From the NCBI GenBank assembly GCA_009772895.1, contig WOUP01000015.1:1-64000 (forward strand): 64,000 nucleotides of DNA, in the 5' to 3' direction. Below, in pieces: positions 8,281 to 16,906 of the stretch (the first letter of the stretch is position 1; each line of letters begins with the position of its first letter). Both the position numbers and the translations under genes were made by a program. Origin of the DNA: Puniceicoccaceae bacterium 5H. Lineage in GTDB: Bacteria > Verrucomicrobiota > Verrucomicrobiia > Opitutales > Oceanipulchritudinaceae. The notes under the pieces were generated by a model that saw only the letters and a list, made by a program, of their open reading frames with translations, was not told the DNA's origin and made no database searches.

Positions 8281-9267
8281 ATGGCTCGTAAACGTGCAAC
8301 TGCCGAAGAAGAGGGGCCGAAGCCGCTCACCACATACACCATCAAGCTCGACGAGGCTCAGCTGGAGCAGCTGGAGCAGATTTGCGACGAGCGCGTGTAC
8401 GGATTCAAGGACGTGCCCCACTCGCTCTTTGCCTTTGAGGCGCCGCTGGAGAACTTCAACCTGACCGCCTACAAGAGCGGCAAGGTCGTCATCCAGGGCA
8501 AGGGCACGCAGAATTTTGTGCAAAACATCCTCGAGCCGCGCGTGACCAAGGTGGCGTTGCTGGGCTACGAAGAGGTGCACAACCCCGAGTATTACGAGCC
8601 GCACGCGGGCCTCGACGAAGCCGGCAAGGGCGACCTGTTCGGGCCGCTCGTCAGCTGCTGCGTCATCGCAGACGGCGACATGGTGCGCGCGTGGCGCGAA
8701 AAGGGTGTGAAGGACTCCAAGGCGTTGACCGACAATAGCATCCTCGCGCTGGAGAAGGTCATCCTGGGCACCAAGGGCGTGGTGGTGAAGAAGATGTTCG
8801 CCGGCATGCCCAAATACAACGACATGATGTCGAAGCCCAACGCCAACCTGAACAAGCTGCTCGCGTGGTATCACGCCAAGTGCCTGCAGAAGGCCCTGGA
8901 GGAGCGTCAGGTGGAATGGGGGCTGGTCGACCAGTTTTCCAAGCAGCCCCTGACCCAGCAGCAGCTCAAGCGCGACGGCGTGGACTTTAATCTGCAGATG
9001 CGCACCAAGGCTGAATCCGACCCGGTGGTCGCGGCCGCCTCGATCTGTGCGCGCGCGGAGTTTGTGCGTCAGCTGCAAAAGCTGAGCAAGGAGTTTGGCG
9101 AGCCCCTGAAGAAGGGCGCCAGTGCGGCGGTGAAGAAGCAGGCCAAAGAGCTGGTGGCCAAGCTGGGCGAACACCGCCTGCGCGACTTTGCCAAGGTGCA
9201 CTTCAAGACCGCTTACGAGGTACTGGGCCTGCCGGTGCCGGAAAAGCCCCGCTATTACGGCCGATGA
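8281..9267 (+). CDS. rnhC: Ribonuclease HIII
   Basis: 328 residues from the ATG at 8281; upstream in-frame codons overlap the mutY promoter side and are rejected. RNase HIII cuts RNA in RNA-DNA hybrids. Residues about 15-95 form the TBP-like substrate-binding domain typical of RnhC, and the active site begins with LDEAGKGDLFGPL (111-123). The later acidic residues are in WGLVDQFS and KAESDPVVAAASI. RnhC, unlike RnhB, has the GKGD form of the motif, which decides the assignment. It overlaps rnhB by 4 nt. Confidence 0.92.
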   Translation: MARKRATAEEEGPKPLTTYTIKLDEAQLEQLEQICDERVYGFKDVPHSLFAFEAPLENFNLTAYKSGKVVIQGKGTQNFVQNILEPRVTKVALLGYEEVHNPEYYEPHAGLDEAGKGDLFGPLVSCCVIADGDMVRAWREKGVKDSKALTDNSILALEKVILGTKGVVVKKMFAGMPKYNDMMSKPNANLNKLLAWYHAKCLQKALEERQVEWGLVDQFSKQPLTQQQLKRDGVDFNLQMRTKAESDPVVAAASICARAEFVRQLQKLSKEFGEPLKKGASAAVKKQAKELVAKLGEHRLRDFAKVHFKTAYEVLGLPVPEKPRYYGR

Positions 9268-9953
9268 GCGCGCTCAAGCGACATGATCGCCGCCGCCTGC
9301 GGGATTGTGCCGCCCTGGTCGGCGTGGATGAAGCCGGGCGCGGCGCGTTGGCCGGTCCGGTCGTGGCCGGTGCCGTGCTTGTCGACACGCCCTTTCTCGA
9401 TGGGCGCTGGTGCCGCAAGTTCGGCAAGCACATCAACGACAGCAAGCAGCTGACCCCGGCCCTGCGCGAGGAGTTGTTCGACGCCATGCGCGCGGAGCAG
9501 GCGGCGGGTGGCCTCGTTTTCTCCCCCGGCATTGCGTCGGTCGAAGAGATTGCGGCGCTCAACATCCTCGGTGCGACCCGTCTGGCGATGCAGCGCGCGC
9601 TGGAGGCCGTCTTGCCCCACGCGCCGGCGCTTTGCCCGGAAGGTTGCGTGGTCCTGCTCGACGGCAAGCCGATGCGTCCCTTCCCGTATGCTCACGAGGC
9701 GCTGGTCAAGGGAGACGGCAAGTGCCTGGCCATTGCGCTGGGCTCGATCATCGCAAAAGTGACGCGCGACCGCGAGATGGTGCGCCTGCACGCTGCATTT
9801 CCGCACTACGGCTGGGCCGAACACAAGGGCTACGCCGTGCCCGCCCACCGCGATGCGATCCTTACCCATGGCCCCTGTGCGCACCACCGCGAGCTCTTCC
9901 TGCGCAAGTTGCTCCACGCCCCCGAGCAAGCCGAGCTGGACCTGGTGGGCTAG
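9264..9953 (+). CDS. rnhB: Ribonuclease HII
   Basis: 229 residues, start overlapping the rnhC stop (ATGA). RNase HII nicks at ribonucleotides in DNA, including single misincorporated ones. The motif GVDEAGRGALAGPVVAGAV (20-38), the INDSKQLT segment and the SIIAKVTRDREM helix are all present, and the GWAEHKGYA substrate-binding tyrosine region is intact. Having both type-2 RNases H in one operon suggests divided duties: HII for ribonucleotide repair, HIII for longer hybrids. Length is normal. Confidence 0.94.
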   Translation: MSALKRHDRRRLRDCAALVGVDEAGRGALAGPVVAGAVLVDTPFLDGRWCRKFGKHINDSKQLTPALREELFDAMRAEQAAGGLVFSPGIASVEEIAALNILGATRLAMQRALEAVLPHAPALCPEGCVVLLDGKPMRPFPYAHEALVKGDGKCLAIALGSIIAKVTRDREMVRLHAAFPHYGWAEHKGYAVPAHRDAILTHGPCAHHRELFLRKLLHAPEQAELDLVG

Positions 9954-10049
9954 GGCGCGACCGCTGAGTCGGCAGGCGCCACGTCTTGCGCTGGGCACGA
10001 CACGCCACTCCTGCATGGACATCCGGCTGCTTCTGCGTGTAATAGCGGC

Positions 10050-10823
10050 ATGCAATCCACCGGCCGGCTCATCCTCCTGGGCGTAAATATCGACCACTGC
10101 GCGACGATCCGCGAGGCGCGTTACCGCGACTACGACCGCACGCATGGTGAAATCGTCGAGCCCGATCCGCTCGCGTTTGCGTTTCTAGCGGAGCGCGCCG
10201 GCGCCGACGGCATTACCGTGCACCCGCGCGAGGATCAGCGCCATGTGAAGCGCAGCGACGTGTTGCGCCTGAAGGAGCACTTGCAGGTGCCGCTGAACAT
10301 GGAGATGGCGGCGACGGACGACATGGTGGCCTTCGCGCTCAAGGTGAAGCCGACCTATGCCTGTGTGGTGCCCGAGAGCCGCGAAGAAGTGACGACGGAG
10401 GGCGGGCTCGACGTGGCCGGCCAGCCGGAGCGTATCGAGCGCGTGACCAAGGCCCTGCAGGACGGCGGCATCAAGGTCAGCCTCTTCATCGATCCCGACC
10501 CGGCGCAGATCAAGGCCTCGGCCCAGGCCGGCGCGACCTTCATCGAGCTGCACACGGGGGCGTACGCCAATGCCTATTACGATGCGGGCCAGCGCGCGGA
10601 GGAGTGCAATCGCCTGAAAAAGGGCGCGGTGCTCGGCCACGAGTTGGGGCTGACGGTGAACCTTGGCCACGGCATCAACTACGTCAACGTGGCCGAGATG
10701 CGGGAAGTGCCGCACGTGCACGAGATGAACATCGGGCACAGCATCATCAGCCGCGCGCTCCTGACCGGAGGCGAAGAAGCGGTGCGCGAGATGAAACGGC
10801 GCATGAATCCCGGGCTGTTCTAG
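10050..10823 (+). CDS. pdxJ: Pyridoxine 5'-phosphate synthase
   Basis: 257 residues. PdxJ condenses 1-deoxyxylulose 5-phosphate with 3-amino-2-oxopropyl phosphate, the last ring-forming step of the DXP-dependent vitamin B6 route. The signature LGVNIDHCATIREARY is at the start, followed by GADGITVHPREDQRH, LNMEMAATDDM, ISLFIDPDP-like KVSLFIDPDP, IELHTGAYA and NLGHGINY. Length fits. It lies 96 nt after rnhB and 35 nt before acpS; the pdxJ-acpS pairing is common in bacteria. Confidence 0.95.
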   Translation: MQSTGRLILLGVNIDHCATIREARYRDYDRTHGEIVEPDPLAFAFLAERAGADGITVHPREDQRHVKRSDVLRLKEHLQVPLNMEMAATDDMVAFALKVKPTYACVVPESREEVTTEGGLDVAGQPERIERVTKALQDGGIKVSLFIDPDPAQIKASAQAGATFIELHTGAYANAYYDAGQRAEECNRLKKGAVLGHELGLTVNLGHGINYVNVAEMREVPHVHEMNIGHSIISRALLTGGEEAVREMKRRMNPGLF

Positions 10824-10858
10824 CCAAGTGCGCGCTTTTGCGTTTTGCTGAGCGGGAA

Positions 10859-11269
10859 ATGGTTCCGGCGATTCAACTTCCTCCTGGTGGCAGCGTGCTC
10901 AGTGTCGGCACCGACCTGATCGAGTGCGAGCGCGTGAAGCAGGTCTACGATCGGCATCCCGAGCGCTTTCTGGAGCGGGTTTATACCGAGTGCGAACGCG
11001 CCTACTGCCTGCAGATGAAAAACCCGATCCCCCACCTTGCGGCCCGCTTTGCGGCCAAGGAGGCGGTGGCGAAGTGCTTCACCACGGGCATCGGGGCGGA
11101 AATCGGCTGGCAGTCGATCGAGGTCGCCAAGGGTGAGCGGGGCGAACCTGTCATCGTGCTGGATGCGCAGGGGCAACGCCTGATGGAAGAGATTGGCGGC
11201 AATCATATCGTAATTTCTCTTGCTCATACCCGCATCTATGGCCATGCCGTAGCATTGCTGTTGCAGTAA
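10859..11269 (+). CDS. acpS: Holo-acyl-carrier-protein synthase
   Basis: 136 residues from the ATG at 10859. AcpS moves the 4'-phosphopantetheine arm of CoA to the serine of acyl carrier protein. The magnesium-binding motif GTDLIECERV and the second motif ARFAAKEAVAKCF are intact, and the family ending ISLAHTRIYGHAVAL is present. The ten or so residues before GTDL are longer than in most homologues. It follows pdxJ by 35 nt and precedes nnr by 13 nt, so the three probably share an mRNA. It depends on CoA, whose synthesis genes start this window. Confidence 0.93.
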   Translation: MVPAIQLPPGGSVLSVGTDLIECERVKQVYDRHPERFLERVYTECERAYCLQMKNPIPHLAARFAAKEAVAKCFTTGIGAEIGWQSIEVAKGERGEPVIVLDAQGQRLMEEIGGNHIVISLAHTRIYGHAVALLLQ

Positions 11270-11282
11270 TTTCCCTTTCGTT

Positions 11283-12878
11283 ATGTCATCCCTACCCCGC
11301 ACTTTCCCGCTTCTCTCATGTGAACAGGCGCGCGCCTTCGAGCAAGCCCTCTTCAAGGGAGACAGCCAACGCGAATGGGAGGCGATGCAGCGTGCGGGCA
11401 AGGCGCTGGCCGCTGCGGTGGAGCGCGACTTCCTGGAGCTGGCCGAGTGGCCGGAAGACCCGCGCCTGTTGGTGCTGGCCGGCAAGGGCCACAACGCCGG
11501 AGATGCGCTGATCGCGGTGCGCCATCTGGTCGAGGAGCGGCCGGACAGCCATGTGACGATCCTCTGGGCGAGCGACCCCAACGAAGCCCGGCCGCATGTG
11601 CAACAGGCGCGGGGCGAACTGGGCCGGTGCAGGGTCGCGAAGCTGGAAGAGGTCGTATGGACGACGGAGGGGGCATTGAGTTCGCCCGAGCCGGAATACG
11701 ATGTCGTCTTCGACGGGTTGCTGGGCATGAACTTTACGCCGCCGCTGCGCAGCCCCTACGACAAGATGATCGAATGGGCCAACCACCGGGACCGCCACTT
11801 CGGCATGCGCGTGGCGGTGGACCTGCCCAGCGGGGTGGGGGATGCGGAAGCGCCTGGTGCCTTCCGGGCAGATTTCACCTACGCGATGGGGCTGCCCAAG
11901 GCGCCGATCGAGGACGAGCGCAATGGCGAGTGGGTGGGCCGGCCCGAACTGCTCGACCTGGGCTTTCTCAACGCCGGGGTGGAGCTGCCGGAGGTTCAAG
12001 CTTGCTGGCTGGACAAGCGCGATGCGTTGCGCCAGTTGCAGCACCTGCGCCCAGCCGACAGCCATAAATACACCTACGGCCAGGTCGCGGTCATCGCGGG
12101 CTCGCCCCAATATCCCGGCGCGGCGCTCATGTGCATGGGTGGCGCCCTGCGGGTCGGCCCCGGCCTGGTGACGGGCATTGTGCCGCACATGCTCTCGAGC
12201 CGCCTGGCGCTGGCGCTACCGGAGGTCACCTGGATGCCGGTGGCGGCGCGCCCGGACGGCAGCCTGGAAGTGGAGGCGGTGCGTGCGGCGCACATGATGG
12301 CCTCCAACCGCACGAAGTGCATCGTGATGGGGCCGGGCTTGGTCGCCGACCGCAACGCGCTCTTTAACATCACCCGCATCGTGCGCGAGATCACCTTGCC
12401 GCTGGTGCTCGATGCCAGCGCGCTGACGCCGGAGGTGGTGCCGGCGGTCCTGGGACGCCACCCGCAGGCGGGTCCGGTGATCCTGACGCCGCACCCGGGC
12501 GAGTTGAAGCGCTTGCTCGACCGGCGGGAAGACGGCTTCGATCCCCAGCAGGTCAGCGACTTCTGTGCGCGCCACCGCGTGATTTTGGTCCTGAAGGGGC
12601 GCATTACCCGCATCTTCGACGGCGAGTCGATGATCGCCACCGCGGCCGGAGGTCCCGTCCTGGCGCGCGGCGGCACCGGCGATGTGCTGGCGGGTATGAT
12701 CGGCGGGCTGGTGGCGCAGGATCCGGGTAACTGCCGTGCGGCGATCCTGCGGGCGGTGGCTTGGCACGGGGCCGCCGGGGATGCCTTGGCGACGCGTTTC
12801 GGGCAGGCTTCGCCCCGCACGACGGAGCTGATCGACTACCTGCCGATGGTGTTGCGCGAACGCATCCGCCGCGTCTAG
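11283..12878 (+). CDS. nnr: Bifunctional NAD(P)H-hydrate epimerase/dehydratase
   Basis: 531 residues. Nnr repairs damaged NAD(P)H hydrates: the N-terminal YjeF domain (about 1-230) epimerises them, the C-terminal ribokinase-like domain (about 240-531) dehydrates them with ADP. The C-terminal half is strong, with GQVAVIAGSPQYPGAALM, LTPHPGELKRLL, VLKGRITRI and the GGTGDVLAGMIGGL nucleotide site. The N-terminal half is divergent: the usual GNNGGDG loop reads GKGHNAGDAL, so its epimerase activity is uncertain. VAVDLPSGV is kept. The gene is 13 nt after acpS and 6 nt before dprA. Confidence 0.9.
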   Translation: MSSLPRTFPLLSCEQARAFEQALFKGDSQREWEAMQRAGKALAAAVERDFLELAEWPEDPRLLVLAGKGHNAGDALIAVRHLVEERPDSHVTILWASDPNEARPHVQQARGELGRCRVAKLEEVVWTTEGALSSPEPEYDVVFDGLLGMNFTPPLRSPYDKMIEWANHRDRHFGMRVAVDLPSGVGDAEAPGAFRADFTYAMGLPKAPIEDERNGEWVGRPELLDLGFLNAGVELPEVQACWLDKRDALRQLQHLRPADSHKYTYGQVAVIAGSPQYPGAALMCMGGALRVGPGLVTGIVPHMLSSRLALALPEVTWMPVAARPDGSLEVEAVRAAHMMASNRTKCIVMGPGLVADRNALFNITRIVREITLPLVLDASALTPEVVPAVLGRHPQAGPVILTPHPGELKRLLDRREDGFDPQQVSDFCARHRVILVLKGRITRIFDGESMIATAAGGPVLARGGTGDVLAGMIGGLVAQDPGNCRAAILRAVAWHGAAGDALATRFGQASPRTTELIDYLPMVLRERIRRV

Positions 12879-12884
12879 AGGGCC

Positions 12885-14021
12885 ATGGACGTTCAGAACG
12901 AGGCGCAGGCGCTGATGGTGCTCAACGCCCTGCCGGATTTCGGACCGGTGGGCATTCGCAAGCTGATCCAGCATTTCGGGTCTGCCCGGGAGGTGCTGCG
13001 GGCATCGGCCAAGGCGTTGGAACCCGTGCTGAGCGGTCCGCGGCGGCAGAAGCTGTTGCGTTGGCCCGAGCTGTTTGATTTGCCGCGCGAACTGGCGCGC
13101 CTGGAGGGGTTGTGCGCGCGCTTCATCCCATCTACCGAGGCGGATTATCCGGCCCGGTTGAAGGGCCTGCACGATGCGCCGGTGGGGCTCTACCAGCAGG
13201 GCGACGTCGATTGGCGGCTGCCGGCGGTGGCGATCGTCGGCACACGCAACTGCAGCCAGTATGGGCGCAAGGTGGCCTACGAGTGGGCCAAGGAATTGGC
13301 CGCCAACGGCGTGATCGTGGTCAGTGGGCTCGCGTTGGGCGTAGATGCTTACGCGCACCAGGGCGCGCTGGATGGCGGCGGCAAGACGGTGGCGGTGCTC
13401 GGCAACGGGCTGGACGTGGTCTACCCGCGTGAGAATCGCGCGCTGTACGGGCGCATCGCTGCCGAGGGGGCGTTGTTGACCGAGTTTTACCTGGGCCGCA
13501 AGGCGGACCGGCAGACCTTTCCCCAGCGCAATCGCATCGTAGCGGGGATGAGCCAGGCGACGCTGGTGATCGAGACGGACGAACGTGGCGGCAGCCTGAT
13601 TACGGCCCGTTTTGCGCTCGAGCAGGGGCGCACGGTGCTGGCGCTGCCGGGCCGGATCGACCAGCCCACCTCGCGCGGGTGTCACATGCTGATTCGTGAA
13701 GGCGCCATCCTCGTCACGTCGCCCGCGGAGGTGATGGAAGAGCTTTCGTGGCGCCCGGAGCCGCTGGAACTGGACTTCGGCGGGCTCGAGGTGGACGGCG
13801 ATGCCGCGAACACGGCCACCGTGCCGGCTCAACTGGAGCAGCTCGACCCGGCGGCCCGGCGGATCCTCGAGCAGCTGGCGGAGGGCGAGGTCCTGCACCT
13901 CGACCAGTTGAGCGATCGGTTGAATCAACCGGCGGCGGAGGTGGGCGCACAGCTGATGCTGCTCGAGATCGAGGGCTGGGTGAGCAAGCGCTTCGACGGC
14001 AGTTACGAAAAAGCCTACTGA
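12885..14021 (+). CDS. dprA: DNA processing protein DprA
   Basis: 378 residues. DprA binds incoming single-stranded DNA during natural transformation and loads RecA. An N-terminal HhH-like region (about 10-75) precedes the Rossmann-like DprA domain, with AIVGTRNCSQYGRKVA, VSGLALGVDAYAHQGAL, AVLGNGLDVVYP, FPQRNRIVAGMS and the RGGSLITARFALEQGR segment. Residues about 315-378 form the winged-helix C-terminal domain found in many DprA proteins. It is the last gene of the pdxJ-acpS-nnr-dprA run and converges on the HIT gene. Presence alone does not prove competence. Confidence 0.94.
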   Translation: MDVQNEAQALMVLNALPDFGPVGIRKLIQHFGSAREVLRASAKALEPVLSGPRRQKLLRWPELFDLPRELARLEGLCARFIPSTEADYPARLKGLHDAPVGLYQQGDVDWRLPAVAIVGTRNCSQYGRKVAYEWAKELAANGVIVVSGLALGVDAYAHQGALDGGGKTVAVLGNGLDVVYPRENRALYGRIAAEGALLTEFYLGRKADRQTFPQRNRIVAGMSQATLVIETDERGGSLITARFALEQGRTVLALPGRIDQPTSRGCHMLIREGAILVTSPAEVMEELSWRPEPLELDFGGLEVDGDAANTATVPAQLEQLDPAARRILEQLAEGEVLHLDQLSDRLNQPAAEVGAQLMLLEIEGWVSKRFDGSYEKAY

Positions 14022-14064
14022 AACGCGTCCAGCAGGCTTGAGCAAAAAGGGTGGTTGGACGGCC

Positions 14065-14409
14065 TCAACCAGGGGGCCACTCCAGCGGACGACCGCCGAG
14101 CAGGTGGATGTGCAGGTGCGGCACCGTTTCGCCGCCGTCGGGTCCGTTGTTGATCACGACGCGGAAGCCGGATTCGAGCTCGAGGGACTTGGCGAGGTTG
14201 CGCGCCACGATCAACAGGTGCCCAAGCGTATCCTGGTCTTCGTCCAGGGCATCGCCCACGCGTGGGATCGGCTTGCGCGGGATGATGAGCAGGTGGACGG
14301 GCGCTTGCGGGTTGATGTCGTGGACGGCAATGCAGAGCTCGTCCTCGTATTCCTTTTGCGCCGGGATTTCACCGGCGATGATCTTTTCAAATAACGTAGG
14401 ACCTGACAT
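14065..14409 (-). CDS. HIT family protein (HinT-like)
   Basis: 114 residues. The histidine triad HLHIHLLGGR (98-107) and the strand CIAVHDINPQAPVHLLIIPR identify a HinT/PKCI-type purine nucleoside phosphoramidase. The N-terminus LFEKIIAGEIPA is typical. Length is exactly that of the family. It is the last gene of a minus-strand run from pabA and follows the unknown 172-residue gene by 27 nt. In this type of small operon it is probably a housekeeping hydrolase of adenylylated intermediates. Confidence 0.92.
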   Translation of the reverse strand: MSGPTLFEKIIAGEIPAQKEYEDELCIAVHDINPQAPVHLLIIPRKPIPRVGDALDEDQDTLGHLLIVARNLAKSLELESGFRVVINNGPDGGETVPHLHIHLLGGRPLEWPPG

Positions 14410-14436
14410 GAGAGGGGGATTCGATTTGGTAGAGCG

Positions 14437-14955
14437 CTAGACGTAGAGGATGCTCAGTTCGGCATTGGCCGTGGTGAACTGGCTCGCGAGCGCGTCGATG
14501 TAGCCGCGCGCTTCCTCGTGGCGCTCCTGTTGCTTGCGTGTAAAAGGCTTGCCGCAGGTGATGGACTCGCGCAGGCCGGTGATCAAGAGTAGGGCGCTGT
14601 CGTAGCCGGCGACGCTCTTGAGGCCGCGCACGAGTTCTTGACGCACGAAGAGCGGGTCGAACGGCTGGCCCTCCAGCTTGAGGTGAAAGAGCCCGTAGGA
14701 GGACTGCTTGAAGGGCTGGTTCTGGCTGAGCCGCATCGCGGTCTCGGCAAAGGCCTCTACCGTGTCGTCCATTTCCGGCTCTTCGGCAATGGATTGATCG
14801 ATCGCCTCCTTGATGTGCTTGAGCAGGTAGGGGTCGCCGCCGGCCGCCTCGGCAAAAAGGTAATGGAGACAGTGATACTTAGCCCAGTCTTGCTTCGCTT
14901 TGAGCAGCGGGACGGGCTTCTCGACGGAGGTCCGATATTTCCTGCGCGAGTTCAT
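14437..14955 (-). CDS. Conserved-looking protein of unknown function overlapping nrdR
   Basis: 172 residues. I do not recognise the family. It is mostly helical, soluble, without signal peptide or membrane segment. Visible patterns are an N-terminal basic stretch, a KYHCLHYLFAEAAGGDPYLLKHIKEAI helix pair and a helical C-terminus around RKQQERHEEARGYID. The ATG at 14955 makes its first 77 nt overlap the end of nrdR in another frame. No good later start exists before the conserved-looking part, so the overlap appears real. Position between nrdR and a HIT gene gives no function. Confidence 0.6.
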   Translation of the reverse strand: MNSRRKYRTSVEKPVPLLKAKQDWAKYHCLHYLFAEAAGGDPYLLKHIKEAIDQSIAEEPEMDDTVEAFAETAMRLSQNQPFKQSSYGLFHLKLEGQPFDPLFVRQELVRGLKSVAGYDSALLLITGLRESITCGKPFTRKQQERHEEARGYIDALASQFTTANAELSILYV

Positions 14956-15367
14956 CTATATCCCTAAACTCCTTGTACACACTAGCAAAGCGCACATAGG
15001 CGATTTGATCAATAGTTTTCAACCGCTCCATGATGGCCTCACCGATGGCGCGTGCGGGGATCTCGCTGTCGTAACCGCTCTCCATCTCGGCGGTTACGTC
15101 ACTTACTAACATGCGCAATTGCTCCGGATCGATGGGGCGTTTTTCGCACGCGCGCCTCAGGCCGCTGAGGATCTTGCCGGGTTCGAAGGGTTCGCGGCGA
15201 CCGTCGTTCTTCTTCACCCACAGCTCGTCGCGCACGACTTCCTCGGTGGTGGTAAAGCGGTGGCCGCAGTCGCTGCACTGGCGGCGGCGGCGGATGGCGG
15301 AGCCGTTGCGCGCCAGGCGCGAATCGATCACCCGGGTGTCTTTTGCTTGGCAGCGGGGGCAGATCAT
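14879..15367 (-). CDS. nrdR: Transcriptional repressor NrdR
   Basis: 162 residues. NrdR represses ribonucleotide reductase genes when dATP is high. The N-terminal zinc ribbon uses Cys3, Cys6, Cys31 and Cys34 (ICPRC and CSDCG), followed by the ATP-cone domain with VVKxDGRxEPF-like KKNDGRREPFEPGKILSGLRRACEKRPI. The end AYVRFASVYKEFRDIDE is the family's dimer part. It starts 4 nt after the pabA stop. Its last 25 codons are overlapped by the next gene. NrdR boxes should mark its targets; none is in this window that I can see. Confidence 0.95.
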   Translation of the reverse strand: MICPRCQAKDTRVIDSRLARNGSAIRRRRQCSDCGHRFTTTEEVVRDELWVKKNDGRREPFEPGKILSGLRRACEKRPIDPEQLRMLVSDVTAEMESGYDSEIPARAIGEAIMERLKTIDQIAYVRFASVYKEFRDIDELAQEISDLRREARPAAQSEARLG

Positions 15368-15370
15368 AGG

Positions 15371-15967
15371 CTAGGCGGAGGCCGGAGCGGCGTGCTTCTC
15401 TGCCAGGTGCAGGAAGTTTTGCAGCATTTTATGCCCGTGCTCGGTCGCCATCGATTCCGGGTGAAACTGCACGCCCCATATCGGGAGCTCGCGGTGGCGC
15501 AGGCCCATGATTTCACCCGTCTCGGTTTCCGCCGTGATCTCGAGCACGTCGGGAAAGGTCTCCCGCTTGACCAGCAGCGAGTGATAGCGCGTGGCGGGGA
15601 AGGGCGTGGGCAAGTCGGCAAAGATGTCCGTGGCGTGGTGGTGGATGGGCGAGGTCTTGCCGTGCATCAGGCGGTCCGCCCGCACGATGTCACCGCCAAA
15701 GTAGTCGCCGATGCACTGGTGGCCGAGGCAGACGCCGAAGAGCGGGATGCGGGCCTTGCTGACCGCGCCGATGATGCCGAGGCTGTTACCGGCTTCCTTG
15801 GGGCTGCATGGGCCGGGTGAAATCACGACCATTTGCGGGTGCATGGCCACGACCTGTTCCCCGTTCAACTCGTGGTTGCGGTACACCTCGGGCTTCCACC
15901 CGAGCTGGCCGAAGTACTGCACGATGTTGAAGGTAAAGGAGTCGAAATTGTCGATAACGAGCAACAT
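15371..15967 (-). CDS. Anthranilate/aminodeoxychorismate synthase glutamine amidotransferase
   Basis: 198 residues. This type 1 glutamine amidotransferase releases ammonia for anthranilate (TrpG) or aminodeoxychorismate (PabA) synthesis. The start [15 protein letters not shown], the VISPGPCSP loop, the nucleophile Cys80 in FGVCLGHQ and the HPES motif with its His-Glu pair are present. No trpE or pabB lies beside it, so the partner cannot be decided; isolated copies often serve both pathways. It is the first gene of the run leading to nrdR and the HIT gene. Confidence 0.9.
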   Translation of the reverse strand: MLLVIDNFDSFTFNIVQYFGQLGWKPEVYRNHELNGEQVVAMHPQMVVISPGPCSPKEAGNSLGIIGAVSKARIPLFGVCLGHQCIGDYFGGDIVRADRLMHGKTSPIHHHATDIFADLPTPFPATRYHSLLVKRETFPDVLEITAETETGEIMGLRHRELPIWGVQFHPESMATEHGHKMLQNFLHLAEKHAAPASA

Positions 15968-16050
15968 GGTCTGCCGGTATCCTCAGCGTGCATACGCCAT
16001 TGGTCAAGTCTTGCGCGCGATTGTCGCCCGGTGGAGCGGCTGGTGAATGC

Positions 16051-16764
16051 TTAGCGAAAAACGTTGTATTTGAGGATCGCATAGATGGCGCGGATGCCAT
16101 CCTTCCAGCCGATCTTTTTGCCTTCCTCATAGGTCCGCCCGTAGTAGGAAATGCCGACCTCGTAGATGCGGTAGTTCATGCGGGCTACCTTGGCGGTGAT
16201 TTCGGGCTCAAAGCCAAAGCGGTCTTCCTCGATCTGGATCTGCTGGATCACCTCGCGGCGGAACAGCTTGTAGCATGTTTCCATATCCGTAAGGTTGATG
16301 TTAGTCAGCATATTGGAAAGCAGGGTGAGGAACTGGTTGCCCATCATGTGCCAGAAGAAGACGACTCGGTGAGGATCGCCGCCCTGGAAGCGCGAACCGA
16401 AGACCACGTCCGCCTTGCCCTCGGCGATGGGCTTGATCAGGCGCGGATATTCATCGGGATCGTATTCGAGGTCCGCATCCTGAATGATGACGAGATCGCC
16501 CTCCGCGTGCTGGATGCCGGTCCGGAGTGCGGCGCCTTTCCCCTGGTTGACTTCATGGTAGACGACGCGGCAAAGGGGATCCGTCTCCACCTGCTCCCGG
16601 AGGATCGTACGGGTGTTATCGCGCGAGCAGTCGTCGACAATGATGATCTCTTTCAAGTTCACCGGGGCGTGTTTCACACGCTCGAGGATCGAGAGAATCG
16701 TTTCCTGCTCGTTGTAACAGGGGATGACGACGGTCAAGCTGAGGTTTTCTTCTCGTGTGGGCAT
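16051..16764 (-). CDS. Family 2 glycosyltransferase, dolichyl-phosphate-mannose-synthase-like
   Basis: 237 residues from the ATG at 16764; a TTG at 16824 would add 20 residues with no family match. The GT-A fold is clear: [39 protein letters not shown], the [12 protein letters not shown] metal motif (DxD-like) and VFGSRF. There is no C-terminal membrane domain, so it is of the DPM1-like soluble or peripheral type. It likely transfers a sugar from a nucleotide donor to polyprenyl phosphate. It stands alone, divergent from tgt. Confidence 0.88.
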   Translation of the reverse strand: MPTREENLSLTVVIPCYNEQETILSILERVKHAPVNLKEIIIVDDCSRDNTRTILREQVETDPLCRVVYHEVNQGKGAALRTGIQHAEGDLVIIQDADLEYDPDEYPRLIKPIAEGKADVVFGSRFQGGDPHRVVFFWHMMGNQFLTLLSNMLTNINLTDMETCYKLFRREVIQQIQIEEDRFGFEPEITAKVARMNYRIYEVGISYYGRTYEEGKKIGWKDGIRAIYAILKYNVFR

Positions 16765-16906
16765 GACGATTCGGGCAGCGGCCGGTAGATTGGCATCTAG
16801 AACTACCCGCAAAGGGATTGCCAAGCCTAAACTCTTCGCGCAAGGGTGGGCGGTTGGGCGAAACCAAGGCGAACTGCCGCCGTTGTGTCACCTCACCTGA
16901 TTGCAC

